Assembly (NCBI GenBank): GCA_027625915.1
Contig: JANTQA010000026.1
Location: 558,001-622,000 of the forward strand
DNA length: 64,000 nt
Source of the DNA: Anaeramoeba flamelloides
Lineage: Eukaryota > Metamonada > Anaeramoebidae
Direction: 5' to 3'
Under the pieces are notes generated by a model. That model ran no database searches and was not told the origin of the DNA. It was given only the letters and a program-made list of their open reading frames with translations. Below are positions 23,511-33,507 of this stretch, in pieces; position 1 is the first letter of the stretch, and every line of letters starts with the position of its first letter. The translations under genes and the position numbers were made by a program.

Positions 23511-24288
23511 AAGGAAATTTTAATATTGGTTCTTAAAAATGATTTTACACAAATGACAACTAATTAGAAAATAACGTAAAAACTGAAATTTGAACCAGAA
23601 CTCTTTAATGAACATTCTTTAAAGTTGATAAATCTTTGTTTGAAAAAAGTAATCCTTTAAATAGATAAAATATGAATAGTTATTGAGACAATTTCCAAAA
23701 AAATAGTTCCAGTTCAGCTGATTACTTCTTCATAATGTTTGATTATTTTTTAAAGAATCAATTCAGGCTTTTAAAATCTTCAAAATATATGGAGTAAATA
23801 TATTTTTTTTGAACAATTGTGGATTTTTGTAAAACTATTATTTGATGGTTTTAGATTTGGAAGAAAATATCTATTCATGAGGTTTTAGAATTATATATTT
23901 TATAAACTTGTTATTATAAGTAAGAAATATAATTTTAATTTTATCTTTTTCAAATTGTTAATAAAAAGTTGGAAATTATTAATTGTTTTTTTAATTTTTT
24001 TTTTGTACAGTCTTTCCAAGTCTACCATAAATTTTTAAATAAAACACAATTGATTTTTCTATTCTTATTTTCTATTTTCAAAAAATTCGGAAATAAGAGT
24101 TATTATTCAAAAAAAAATTTCAATAAAAGAGCTATTATTCAAATTTTTGGAACATCAAAAAAAACAAAAATTTCTTCACAATCAAGAAATAATTGGAAAA
24201 CAAGAAAGGAAATCTCACAAATACTCTATCAACACAATTATTCATTGACTGAAATCTGAATATATTCATTTTTTTCCATTTGTCAGAC
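23511..24288. other. Spacer upstream of the MyTH4-RhoGAP relic
   Basis: A short plus-strand frame at about 23969-24259 follows a possible splice acceptor (TTTGTACAG). Its start, TCTTTCCAA-TCTACCAT, recurs at 39700, so it is more likely repeat-derived than a host exon. Nothing else was seen. Confidence 0.4.
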
Positions 24289-26737
24289 ATGAATAAATTA
24301 GAATTAAATCAGGTTTCAAAACAAAGGACGTTTATATTCAACTCTTTTACTCTTTTTTCAATTTCTGAAAGTGAAAGTGAAAGTGAAAATGAAAATGAAA
24401 GTGAATGCGAAACAAAAAATGAAAAAAAAATTTCGCAATTATAAAATTTATTTACAAGTAAAAATTTGTTTTCAGATGACACTTGGACACTTGTTTTTAA
24501 AAAACCCACTTCCAAATCCTCTTCTTCATGTACAAATTCATCAAAGAACTCTAGAAAAAGCGAACATAGACTTATCTCACTTCAGGAATTTCTTTTAACT
24601 ACTCAACCTTCAAGTAAAACACCTTATCCTAAAAAAGAAACAAAAACTAAAACGAACAACCCTTTGAAGAACAAAAAGGAACCAGAAAAAAAAAGACATT
24701 GGCCTGATGAAACAGCACCAAAATTGAAAGAATTCAAACGTTCAAACAACAGAAATGCTCTAAAGCTCAAGTCGAGATCACAATCATTACCTGTGAAAAA
24801 ATCAAGTAAAATTGCTTTGACAAGAAATTTTTCAGTTCCTTCTCTACATTCTAAGTACTTTTATAAAAAAATAATAACTAAGAGGTCTATCGTAAACAGG
24901 AAACCAAAGTTTAACAAAGTTCAAAAAGCAACAAAAGAAGACCAATTCAACGAAAAAGAAAATTTTAAATATTATCAAAAACGGTATTTTGGGAATGGAG
25001 ATCTTCAAAAATTAAAAAAATTGATCTTTTTGTATGACAAAGAAGAAGGTAAATTTCAAAAATTAAAGATAAAAATTGGAAACAAACCAGAAACAAGTAC
25101 AAATCAAAAAGAAAAAGAAATAGAAAAAGAAATAGAAAAAGAAATAGAAATTGAGATTGAAAAAGATAAAGACAATTACAACCCTAATTTAATCGACAAA
25201 AATGATTTGGTTACAATCAACACACCAAAGCAATTGAATAAGAAATTGGAAGGAATAAAAAGTTTACATAGTAATACACATACAAAAATTGCTTTAAAAA
25301 CTGGGACACTTGATGGCTTCTCAATAATTCGTCGAGCCGATCACACCAAGGTATCCCGTCAATATGAAAAATTACAGACTATTATGGATCAAAATACCAA
25401 TAATGGAAAAGGTTATGATGTACTTGAAAGTGATAATGGATTTTATTTTGATAACAGATCAAAGCGAAGAGGGCACAGTAGTACTCTGGATGACAAACAA
25501 ACAGTTGACTGATCCTTCTTGTTGGAAGAGTTTGCCAAGCAATACTTTTCTTCAGCTAAAGGTTTCGTACTGAGAAGAAAAAAGCAGTATGCATTTAGGG
25601 AGCAATTAGTCCACTCACCAAACGTCATCCAAAATTCACTAACAAAATTATCAAATTCAAAACTCAATAAGAGGGCAACTAAGTGCTTCAAAGATTTGAT
25701 ACTCTACATGGGCGATGCACAGAGTATTAAACAATTTAAAACTGCAGATGACTTGCAAGTTGCACAACTTGGGGGGATCAAACGTATTTTACAAAACGGC
25801 ATTGACCATCCGGAACTAAGAGATGAGATCTATGTCCAAATTTGTAAACAGACGAGCAGGAATCCCAACCCGCAATCAAATTTAAGAGGGTGGGGGGCAC
25901 TATGTTTAGTATCGCAAACTTTCCCACCATCAGAGGCATTGAAGAGGTATATAAGCAAATTCTTGAACTATTATTCTAAAAGCGATTATAAAGCAACACT
26001 CGATTTGCAAAATATTCTCGAGACAAAATCAAGTATTTGAGAACAACACAAAAAGAATATAGCTTGCCATTAGATTCCGTCATTCAAAAAATATTTAATA
26101 TACCCTTCCGGCCAATAATCTTCGGGGTTACTCTTGATCAGTGTATGAAGGAACAGGCACAAAAGGAATCTTATGCAAAGGAAGTGATACCTCATATTAT
26201 TCCCTTTTTAACAAACCAAATCAAACTAGAAGGTGGGTTTAATACAGAAGGAATCTTTCGGGTTCCAGGTAACTTGAATCAAATTTTGAAATATAAAGAA
26301 CAAATTAACTCGTGGAATTTTACACCCACCAAAGAAGTAGGAAATACAGCATTCCTGTATGCATCAACTTTAAAACTGTGGTTACGAGAATTGGAAGGTC
26401 CGATATTACCTTTATCTAATGTGCCAACCTTGTTAAAAACCGAAATAGAATCAGAAATGATATCAATAGCTGAAAATTTGCCCTTGATAAATAAATAGTG
26501 TCTCGCCTACCTCATCTCATTCTTCCAAGAAATGGTGGAAAAGGATACCATCAAATATACTAAAATGGATATTAATAACATCACTTTAATGATAGCTCAA
26601 ATTTGGTGAAGAATGTGGGAGGGGACTTCTCTACAGCGATTGAATTAGCTGAAAAAAGTGGAAAATTTCTGAATACTTTAATTTCACAATGGGACTTTTC
26701 TCAATATGTATCAATAATTGAAAAGAGTTTTAAATAA
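24289..26737 (+). pseudogene. MyTH4-RhoGAP protein gene, decayed
   Basis: Plus-strand pieces read in order as a MyTH4 plus RhoGAP protein, the layout of ARHGAP39/Vilse-type GAPs. The N-terminal part (to 25512) is basic, Ser/Lys-rich and disordered. The MyTH4 domain is at 25590-25980 (LVHSPNVIQNSLTKL, GIDHPELRDEIYVQICKQT, RGWGALCLVSQTFPP). The RhoGAP domain is at about 26100-26740, with arginine finger EGIFRVPG, LKLWLREL and a C-terminal block ending at TAA 26737. Breaks: an in-frame TGA at 25510, a frameshift near 26020 at an A4 run, an in-frame TAG at 26496 and a frameshift near 26600. There is also a TAA near 24440 that a small intron could remove. Flanking residues stay family-like on both sides of each lesion, so decay is recent, or part of it is assembly error. 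Confidence 0.8.
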
Positions 26738-26996
26738 TTTGAATTCTTTTTTTATTTATTTACTTTTTTTTTTATATCTTTTTTTTTATTTCTGAATATA
26801 ATAATAAATTCTTTGAATGTTTTTTTTTTTTTTTTTTTGAGAAAAAAGTGTTTTTATAAAAGTAAAAATAGTTGATTTGAAAAAAACTTTCATAAAATTA
26901 AACCCAAATTCATAATTTTTAACATACCAAAATTCAATTTTTGAAAAAAAAATAACCTATTTTTTTTTTTTTCTTTTGTTATTAAAGAAGTGTAAA
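26738..26996. other. Short spacer with poly-T tract
   Basis: Holds a T run at about 26819-26838. No gene. Confidence 0.4.
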
Positions 26997-27744
26997 TCAC
27001 AATCTGGTTGCCCTTAGACTTAAATTCACTTTCAGAAATTTAAGCCTAAAATCATAGATTTCACGATTATTAATCAATGAAAATAATTTCAAACTATAAC
27101 AGTTTAAAATTATTTCATTAAGAAATATTTTCTTCAATTTATTATGAAAAATTAATCGATCTTTTACATAGGAAGGATATATCCATAAAAAATTATCAAT
27201 ATTTTCTATAATTTCCTTCTGTTTATGTTTCAAATATAAAGGTTCAAATTTATTTGAATTTTTATTAATTACATAATAATATCTAATTAAGCAGTTAGTA
27301 AACGATCTGAATTTTTGAATTTTTGAGCTTGAGGGATAACTTAAATATTTTTGAGTTGTAAATAAATAATTTTGATATTTTATTATTATGAAATTTTTTT
27401 TGACCTTCCAACTTGTAGAATTCAACAACTCATTATATGTATATTTCCTTTTTAGCAGGATAATATCTTTTGAATTCCAATTGGTTTTATTATTTATTCT
27501 TTGGTTAAATTTTATTAATTTTTCTAAATTAAGTAGAGATAAATTTTCTAATTTCTTTTTTGTATTTAAATTTCTTTTTATTTACAGAAATTATCATATT
27601 TTCATTTTTAAATTCTGTTTTATAAATAAGAATTGGTGTATTTCTGTTTATTATGCATATTTCAGTAATGTATGAATTAATCCAAGAATTTAAATACTTT
27701 AAAGTTTTCATTTCATAATTATATATTTCCAACCGATATGGCAA
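26997..27744 (-). mobile_element. LINE 3' remnant with long open stretches
   Basis: Two adjoining minus-strand frames (27744-27529 and about 27590-26997) hold some 250 residues. The C-terminal part reads IENIDNFLWIYPSYVKDRLI followed by a basic helix, matching the D-x-F-L-W-x-C-P-x-Y-x3-R pattern at the end of LINE proteins (as at 6345-6580), with Tyr in place of the knuckle Cys. Upstream residues (LIRYYYVINKNSNKFEPLYL) fit the region before the knuckle. The frames change at an A6 run near 27560. No RT core is visible further upstream, so the copy is truncated. Confidence 0.5.
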
Positions 27745-28880
27745 TTAGCTTATTATAAAAGATTTAAATAATCTAATTCTTAAACTATTGTTAATAGAAT
27801 TGATATTGAATAATTGTATACAGTTGTTATAGTTTTTTTAGCCCTTTTTAAATTATAAACTATATGTAAAATTTTATCTAAATAAATACCAAAATATTTA
27901 AATTTTTTAAAATCTATTGATATAACTGTTTTATCTTTATTAGATTAAAAAAAACTATTCAATCAATTCTCGAATAAATAAAAAAATAGAACCATTTACT
28001 AATTGAAATATTAACACTTTTTTATAAATTAGAATGCTCACAAAACAAAAAATAAATAATTATCTATAATAATGAACCAATAGTGTGTTAAAAATTTTAG
28101 AGATGAGCAAAACAAATGTATTGTATTGATAAATTTTTAAGTTTTATTCATAATATTAATCCATCAAATGGTTAGATACCAACTACTTTTATTTGAGTTC
28201 TTCTATTTTTAACAACTCAACTTTCACATAATATCAATCGTTGAAAAAAAAACTTGGATTAGCTGAAGTGAGTTAAATAATTCAAAAAATGAAATTAAAA
28301 GAAAAACATAAAGATCAAAAAATGTTTTTCATATTTTACAAAAATCAAAATTATTTCCAATTAGAATGCAATTGTTTTTGTGATTGTTTGGACTATTTTA
28401 AACAGGTGTAAAATTTTGAATTTTAGTATGTTTTTTTTTTAACTTTTAATGGATTTTTTTATCCTTAGATTTTAAATAAAATAGCTAAAATAATCTTAAC
28501 TTTAAGATATAAATTACATTTCAAAAATTATGTCTTACCTGAAATAAAAAATTGAAAAAAAAATATATATATCCTTTAGTATTCAAGAACAACTAATATT
28601 TAAATCGATTTGTAATTCACATTTAAATCATTCTAAATATATAAAAACGTCACATTTTTGAAATTAAAAAAAATAAAACCAAAACTAAAAAAAAGTAAGT
28701 AACAATTTTTGAAAAGAGCCTAACATTTTTTTATTACTGAACTTTCCATGAAAAGAAGGAAAAAAAGCAAGATATTTTTCTGAATAATTAAATTCCTTTT
28801 ATCAGACATTTCATATTCTCAATTTTTATGGTGATTATTTATCTTTTGGAAGATCTTTTTTTTTATCAAGGTGATCTTTT

Positions 28881-28882
<2 letters not shown>
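27745..28882. other. Gene-free spacer
   Basis: AT-rich with short A/T runs and no supportable feature. Confidence 0.45.

Positions 28883-28946
<64 letters not shown>
28883..28946. repeat. 64-nt poly(A) tract
   Basis: An uninterrupted run of 64 A, followed by an A/G-rich stretch. It is the longest homopolymer in the window. It may be a retroposed poly(A) tail or replication slippage; no retrogene was recognised next to it. Confidence 0.9.
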
Positions 28947-28948
<2 letters not shown>

Positions 28949-30071
28949 AAGAAAAAGAAAAAGACAAAAAAAAACAGAAAAACTAAAAAATTTGACAAAA
29001 TTAAAAAAATTTACAAAATTAGAAAAAATGATTCTAATCCAAAAATTTGAAAATATTTTTTGTAAAGAATACTGGAATAAACCCACAAAACAACTTCCAA
29101 TAACATTATGAAGTGAGTTAAAATATTTGAAAAATAGTTGATTTGGGAAATTACTAAATATGAAAAGTGAGAGCAATTAATAAAAGAAAAAATCTCTGAT
29201 TAAAGACAAAATCGATGACCCAACACAATAAAATTTTTTCAAAAAATCTCTTTTGGTCTAAAGAGTTTTCTTTTGATTGATCTACCATTAAAAAAATTGT
29301 TGAAAAAATTGATTATTTTTGAGATCTCCAAATCAAATCAACCATACAAAGGATTTCGAAAAAAAGGAGATAAAAATTCTTTTTATTTTTATTTAGTTTA
29401 TAATAATAAAATGAATTGTTCTTTGAAGATAATTTGTTTCTTCTTTTAATTTATTTTACTTTTTGTTTTCAGGTTTCTGTGATTCTATTAAGGTTATTAA
29501 TTAAAAAGCGTGTTTTGCCTTTTTTACAATTTCGCTTTAATTCCCTAATAGCAATTAGCATCTTTGATGTATATATTTCTTTGATTTCTAATCTTTTGCT
29601 TTACTATTCCAGTAAATTTATGAAAAGAAAAGATCAAAGGAATCAACTTCTATTCACATCCCATATAGCATTAACCTTGAATTTCAGATTTTGAATTTTT
29701 CAATCAAAAAAGCAATAAAAAGAAAAAAAAAATTCAGAATTTAAAATTTTATCAATGGTTAAAAAGATTTTTCTTCAAAAAAAGAAAAAACTTTTTGTTT
29801 TTATTTCAAAATAAAATCAAAATTTGAAGAAAACCAAAATGGCTCATTCAATTTTACTATTTGTTGCAAAATAAAGGGAACAAAATTTTCATTCAGCTTT
29901 TCCAAAATTCTAATTTATAAATCTATAACCCTTTTAAATTTTAATTCTTAAAATCAGTTTAAATTATTATTTTCCCTTTAGAATTTAGGACTTTGGTGGT
30001 TTAATTCTATTTATTGGAGGTGATTTTTCATGGAAAGTTAAATGAAAATTTTGATCTTTTTTCTTTTACAA
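28947..30071. other. Spacer with one doubtful plus-strand frame
   Basis: At 29470-29694 a frame follows a good acceptor-like TTTGTTTTCAG and encodes a hydrophobic stretch (SLIAISIFDVYISLISNLLL). It has no convincing partner exon or homolog, so it is not called as a gene. Confidence 0.35.
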
Positions 30072-31093
30072 TTAATAGATACTGAAAAGATCGTCATAGT
30101 CTGTAATAAATGTTTTCATTAAAGTTTTTGCAATAGGGGCATCTTCAATTGTAATTGAAACACTTTCGTCTTCAGATCTAATCGTTTTTGTTAAGTATTT
30201 TTGTATAGTTAGTGATAATAAAGGTTTTTGAATAAGTACATTTGTGGTAAGTAAAAATATAAACAAAAATGAGGAAATAAGCTCTGTGAAAAACCAAAAA
30301 AAAAAAACAAAGGAAGAAAAAAGAAATTCAGAAATAATTACCTTAAAAGATTTGGAGAAAATACAAGGCTAAGATTGTCTGGTCCCATTTTATTCTGTTT
30401 TTCAAAAGAGGCTACTTCCTTTAAAAAGGTACATAGTTCCATTAACAAATTTTTATGGATAAGAGGCATTTCACCAAGGATCTTTTTTAACATCATGTTT
30501 CGGCTTTCACGGACATTGATGACAGCAGAGGCTAGGAAAATGTCATACAAATCAAAGGTACACAATGGCTCTGGGAGATCTCTCAGAAATCTTTTCAATA
30601 AACTTGCTACTGAATTAAGATCGTATTCATCCAAATCGGGATCTTCGCCATTGTTATATTTTGTTTTTAATTCTTTAATCTCACTAACAGAACCTTTGGT
30701 TATGGTTATGTGTTAGTTGAAAATATGAGTTTTTAAATTGACACGAACCATTCATTTATTTGTTGGAAGGGAATTATTGGGTTTGTTTAAATTGCAAAAA
30801 TGAATAAAAGAAAACAAAAAAAATTTAGAGTTAATCTGGACATTTTAATCAAACTAGAGCTGAAAAAAGTGCACTATCTTGTTAAATAATTAAAAGAGCA
30901 AAATAATAAAGGGTAATTTGTCATGAGAAAAAAAAGAAAAACAAAATTGTTTTTGTTCTTTTGTTTTTGTTTTTTGAAGAAAAGAAAATATTTTTAAAAA
31001 GAGTTTATAAGAGAAAAAAAGAATTACCAGGTACACGAAAAAGACCTTCAGATTGTAGTGCTCTTTTCTTAAGGTTTTCTATTGTTCTTTTAA
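30072..31093 (-). CDS. RhoGAP-domain protein, three exons seen (5' end unresolved)
   Basis: Minus-strand exons: 31093-31028, 30695-30342 and 30177-30072 (TAA). Introns of 332 nt (GTAATT...CCAAAG) and 164 nt (GTAATT...GATTAG, ACTAAC branch) join family sequence: KRALQSEGLFRVPG + GSVSEIKELK, and SLVFSPNLL + RSEDESVSITIEDAP. The arginine finger (LFRVPG), LKRFLRDLPEPL and NLSLVFSPNLL are all present, so the domain should activate GTP hydrolysis on a Rho/Rac-type GTPase. One frame change lies in an A6 run at 30659-30664 in exon 2, where one more A would restore the frame. The domain starts at the first exon seen, so coding exons further upstream are expected but could not be placed. Confidence 0.75.
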
Positions 31094-31328
31094 CTGGTTA
31101 TGGGATCTCATTTGAGTTAAAGTCAACAAGTCTTTTATTGAACATTTACGAAAAATGGAAATTCTTTTTTCAAATTTGAAAAAATGAAATTATATATTCT
31201 TTAAGGAGGAACTTATTTTTATGTCAGTAGAGGCTTAAAATCTCATAAAAAATCTAAAAAAATCATTAAACTGCATATTTATTGAAGGAAAATTGAAATA
31301 TTGTAAATTTTATCTATGTACACTTTAC
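31094..31328. other. Likely 5' part of the RhoGAP gene
   Basis: It should contain the preceding intron and perhaps an upstream exon of the minus-strand RhoGAP gene. A donor-like GTAAATG at 31151 (minus) follows residues compatible with the domain start, but the exon could not be closed upstream. Confidence 0.35.
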
Positions 31329-31808
31329 TACAGTGGTGGAAATAACCGGTTCAGACAACCTTTAACCCATTACTAACTTTAACTCATGTTTTTCTTTCAG
31401 ACCTGGGTATTGGAAGAATAGAAAGACACACATATATTCTTTGTTCAGATTTAAATTAACTTTAGAGGTTAGATCTATAATAAATTGAAATAGCTCAATT
31501 ATACTAAATGCTTTTGTTTCAAAAATTTCGTCATGTTTACAAAATTTGTGAGATTAAATGATTTTTTTATAAAAATTCAAAAAATGAAATTATTCTCATT
31601 TTTTTTGTCAAAAAATTACATTTTAATCTTCCAGTATCTTCATAATTCTTTTTTAAAATTTATTTAAATAACCAAATTTCTTGTTTATATACTGTTGTCA
31701 TCCCATTGGTTTGTTTCTTTTATTTCTAGAGTCAGCCAATATTTTTTACATGAGTTAAATTTTATTAATGGGTAAAAATAAAAAACACCGGTTAGTTACA
31801 CCGCTGTA
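31329..31808. mobile_element. 480-bp MITE with CAGYGGTG ends
   Basis: Left end TACAGTGGTGGAAATAACCG (31329) and right end, read inwards, TACAGCGGTGTAACTAACCG (31808). TA at both edges indicates a Tc1/mariner-type element. The interior has no open frame. These GC-richer ends stand out clearly from the background. Confidence 0.8.
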
Positions 31809-31977
31809 TTTGTATAAATTTTAATTAACACAAAATTACTGAAAAAACAATTTTAAGTATAACCAGATGTTGAAACTTCGAAAAATCAATACCAACCATT
31901 ATTCAGTTACTCTATTTGTGAAAAAGAAAAGGAACCCAAAGTAAATAAGTAGCCTAATCTTTAATTTTTCAATTTTT

Positions 31978-32921
31978 TTAAGTGACTAGTCGCTATTAAA
32001 TTTTTTTAGGTAAATTTAATGGAGATTTAGAATTTTTTTTTGCCAATTACTTAGATTTGAAATCAAAGTGAAAAACTTCTTAGGATAGTAATGAAATCTT
32101 GCTAAATGACATTCATTAAATTTAGATATTACTTTTATAGAAATAAAAAAATTTTTCCTTTTTTTCACTTTTTTACAAGTTGCTTTTTTTCAACTTTTCT
32201 CAAAAATACAAAAAATAAAAAAAAATATAAGCAAGAAATCAAAACCTTGTTGTGTTTGTCTAAGACGTACAAAAAATAGTTTGAAAAATAAACCTGAAAA
32301 GCTTTTTTTGGATTTGATGAAAAAACAGTTTGATTCGAAAAAAATATGCACTATATGCTTTACTCTTAATAAAAGATTTTCTTTCTTTTCTTGTACCATT
32401 CTTTTTTTTTCATGAATCTACTTTTTGAGTTTACACTCTTTTTTTTGTTGAATTTGAAGTTTTTTTAAGTATTCCCAAATTATCATTCCAAAAGTTTTTG
32501 TCAGAGTCAAAAAAAAATCAAAGAAAAGAATAAGAACTATTTTTTTAAAAAGTAATTCTTGATAAAACAAATTGAGTTCTTTATAGAGTCAAGTTGGATG
32601 AACAGAAGTCAAAGAGAAAATATTCACTAATTTTAAATTATTTTTTCGTTTTTCAAAATGAGAATAAATATTAATTTTGACAAAATAATTAAATCCAAAA
32701 TGAATCAAAAAATTCTCATCCGTTTAAAAATTTTTTTTTTAAAAAAACATATAAAAGTCACTTTTTTTGACAGAATTGTAAAATTTTAAAAACAAAAACA
32801 AGAACTAAAAGTTCTAAAATTGGAAAAACCTGTCTATTTTCAATTTTAAATATATTTCAAGATAAAGATTCCTTATTTATTTATTGGTCAAAAAAAAAAT
32901 TAATAGAGACTAGTTCCTTAA
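31978..32921. mobile_element. TTAA-flanked MITE split by a 764-bp insertion
   Basis: The two halves of a roughly 180-bp MITE (relatives at 50517, 55024 and 60212) lie apart. Left half 31978-32062 starts TTAAGTGACTAGTCGCTATT and runs to AGATTTGAAA. Right half 32819-32921 resumes at ATTGGAAAAACC and ends GAGACTAGTTCCTTAA. The interruption falls at the same internal position in both halves, with an 8-bp near-duplication (ATTTGAAA/ATTGGAAA) on its two sides. The MITE was therefore the target of a later insertion. Confidence 0.65.
32063..32826. other. Insert of unknown type inside a MITE
   Basis: 764 bp between the two MITE halves. No terminal inverted repeats were seen. A minus-strand frame of 69 residues (32399-32190) is not similar to anything recognised. 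It could be a truncated retroelement or another nonautonomous element; the 8-bp duplication argues for a true transposition. Confidence 0.45.
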
Positions 32922-32969
32922 CAAGATTTTTTTTGATAAATTTTTATTTTTATCCAATTATTGTCAATT

Positions 32970-33190
32970 GGATCTCCAAATGTGTTGCTTAGGCGTTCAC
33001 ATTGAAATTAACCCAAGTAATATCCAAAGGAATAGATCTGATAAGGCTTGTATATATGAAAACAAATCTTTTCTTTTGTAAGACCAAAAACGAAATAGAT
33101 CACCTTTTCCAAATAAATTTGTTGAAATCAAGAACAGAAAAAAAAAAAAAAATCAGTGCTAGAGAAAATTATCAAATATACATTTCCTAA
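32970..33190 (+). mobile_element. Possible LINE knuckle fragment
   Basis: A plus-strand frame reads KTNLFFCKTKNEIDHLFQI followed by a basic tail. F-C-x3-N-E-I-D-H-L-F resembles the Cys/His knuckle of LINE proteins (compare KKVDDIDHFI at 17.45 kb). The fragment is short and isolated, so the call is weak. Confidence 0.3.
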
Positions 33191-33507
33191 TCTTGTTTAT
33201 TTAGAGATTTTATCTTATCCAAGTTTACTTAATTAACGGTGATTAAACAATAATCTCCAAAAATACTTTTAACTGAAAAAAACTCATTATCCCAGTTACG
33301 ATTAAAGCAATTAACAAGAAAAAAAAATAGAATAAATATATTTTCCCAAATCAACCCAAGAAGATATTTGAACAATCAAAAAAATATGATTATGAAAGAT
33401 CTTTTTGAAAATAACAACCATAAAACATAAAAAATAAAAATTCCAACAATATTAAAATTTTTTAAAAACCATTTATTTATTGTTTAGAATTAGACTATTC
33501 AAATGAA
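33191..33507. other. 3' flank of SART3
   Basis: AT-rich; no feature seen. Confidence 0.4.

Noticed and set aside
25510-25512. TGA read as tryptophan (alternative genetic code)
   Set aside because: The same gene has TAG and frameshift lesions, and other genes in the window do not need TGA to be read through, so decay or error is the simpler view.
29416-29694. Hydrophobic plus-strand frame after a splice-acceptor-like site
   Set aside because: No partner exon, no recognisable family, and acceptor-like T-rich/CAG strings are frequent here.
31075-31100. Apparent in-frame stop just before the first RhoGAP exon (CCATAACCAG)
   Set aside because: CATAACCAG is better read as the end of an intron; the exon then starts in the right phase without a stop.
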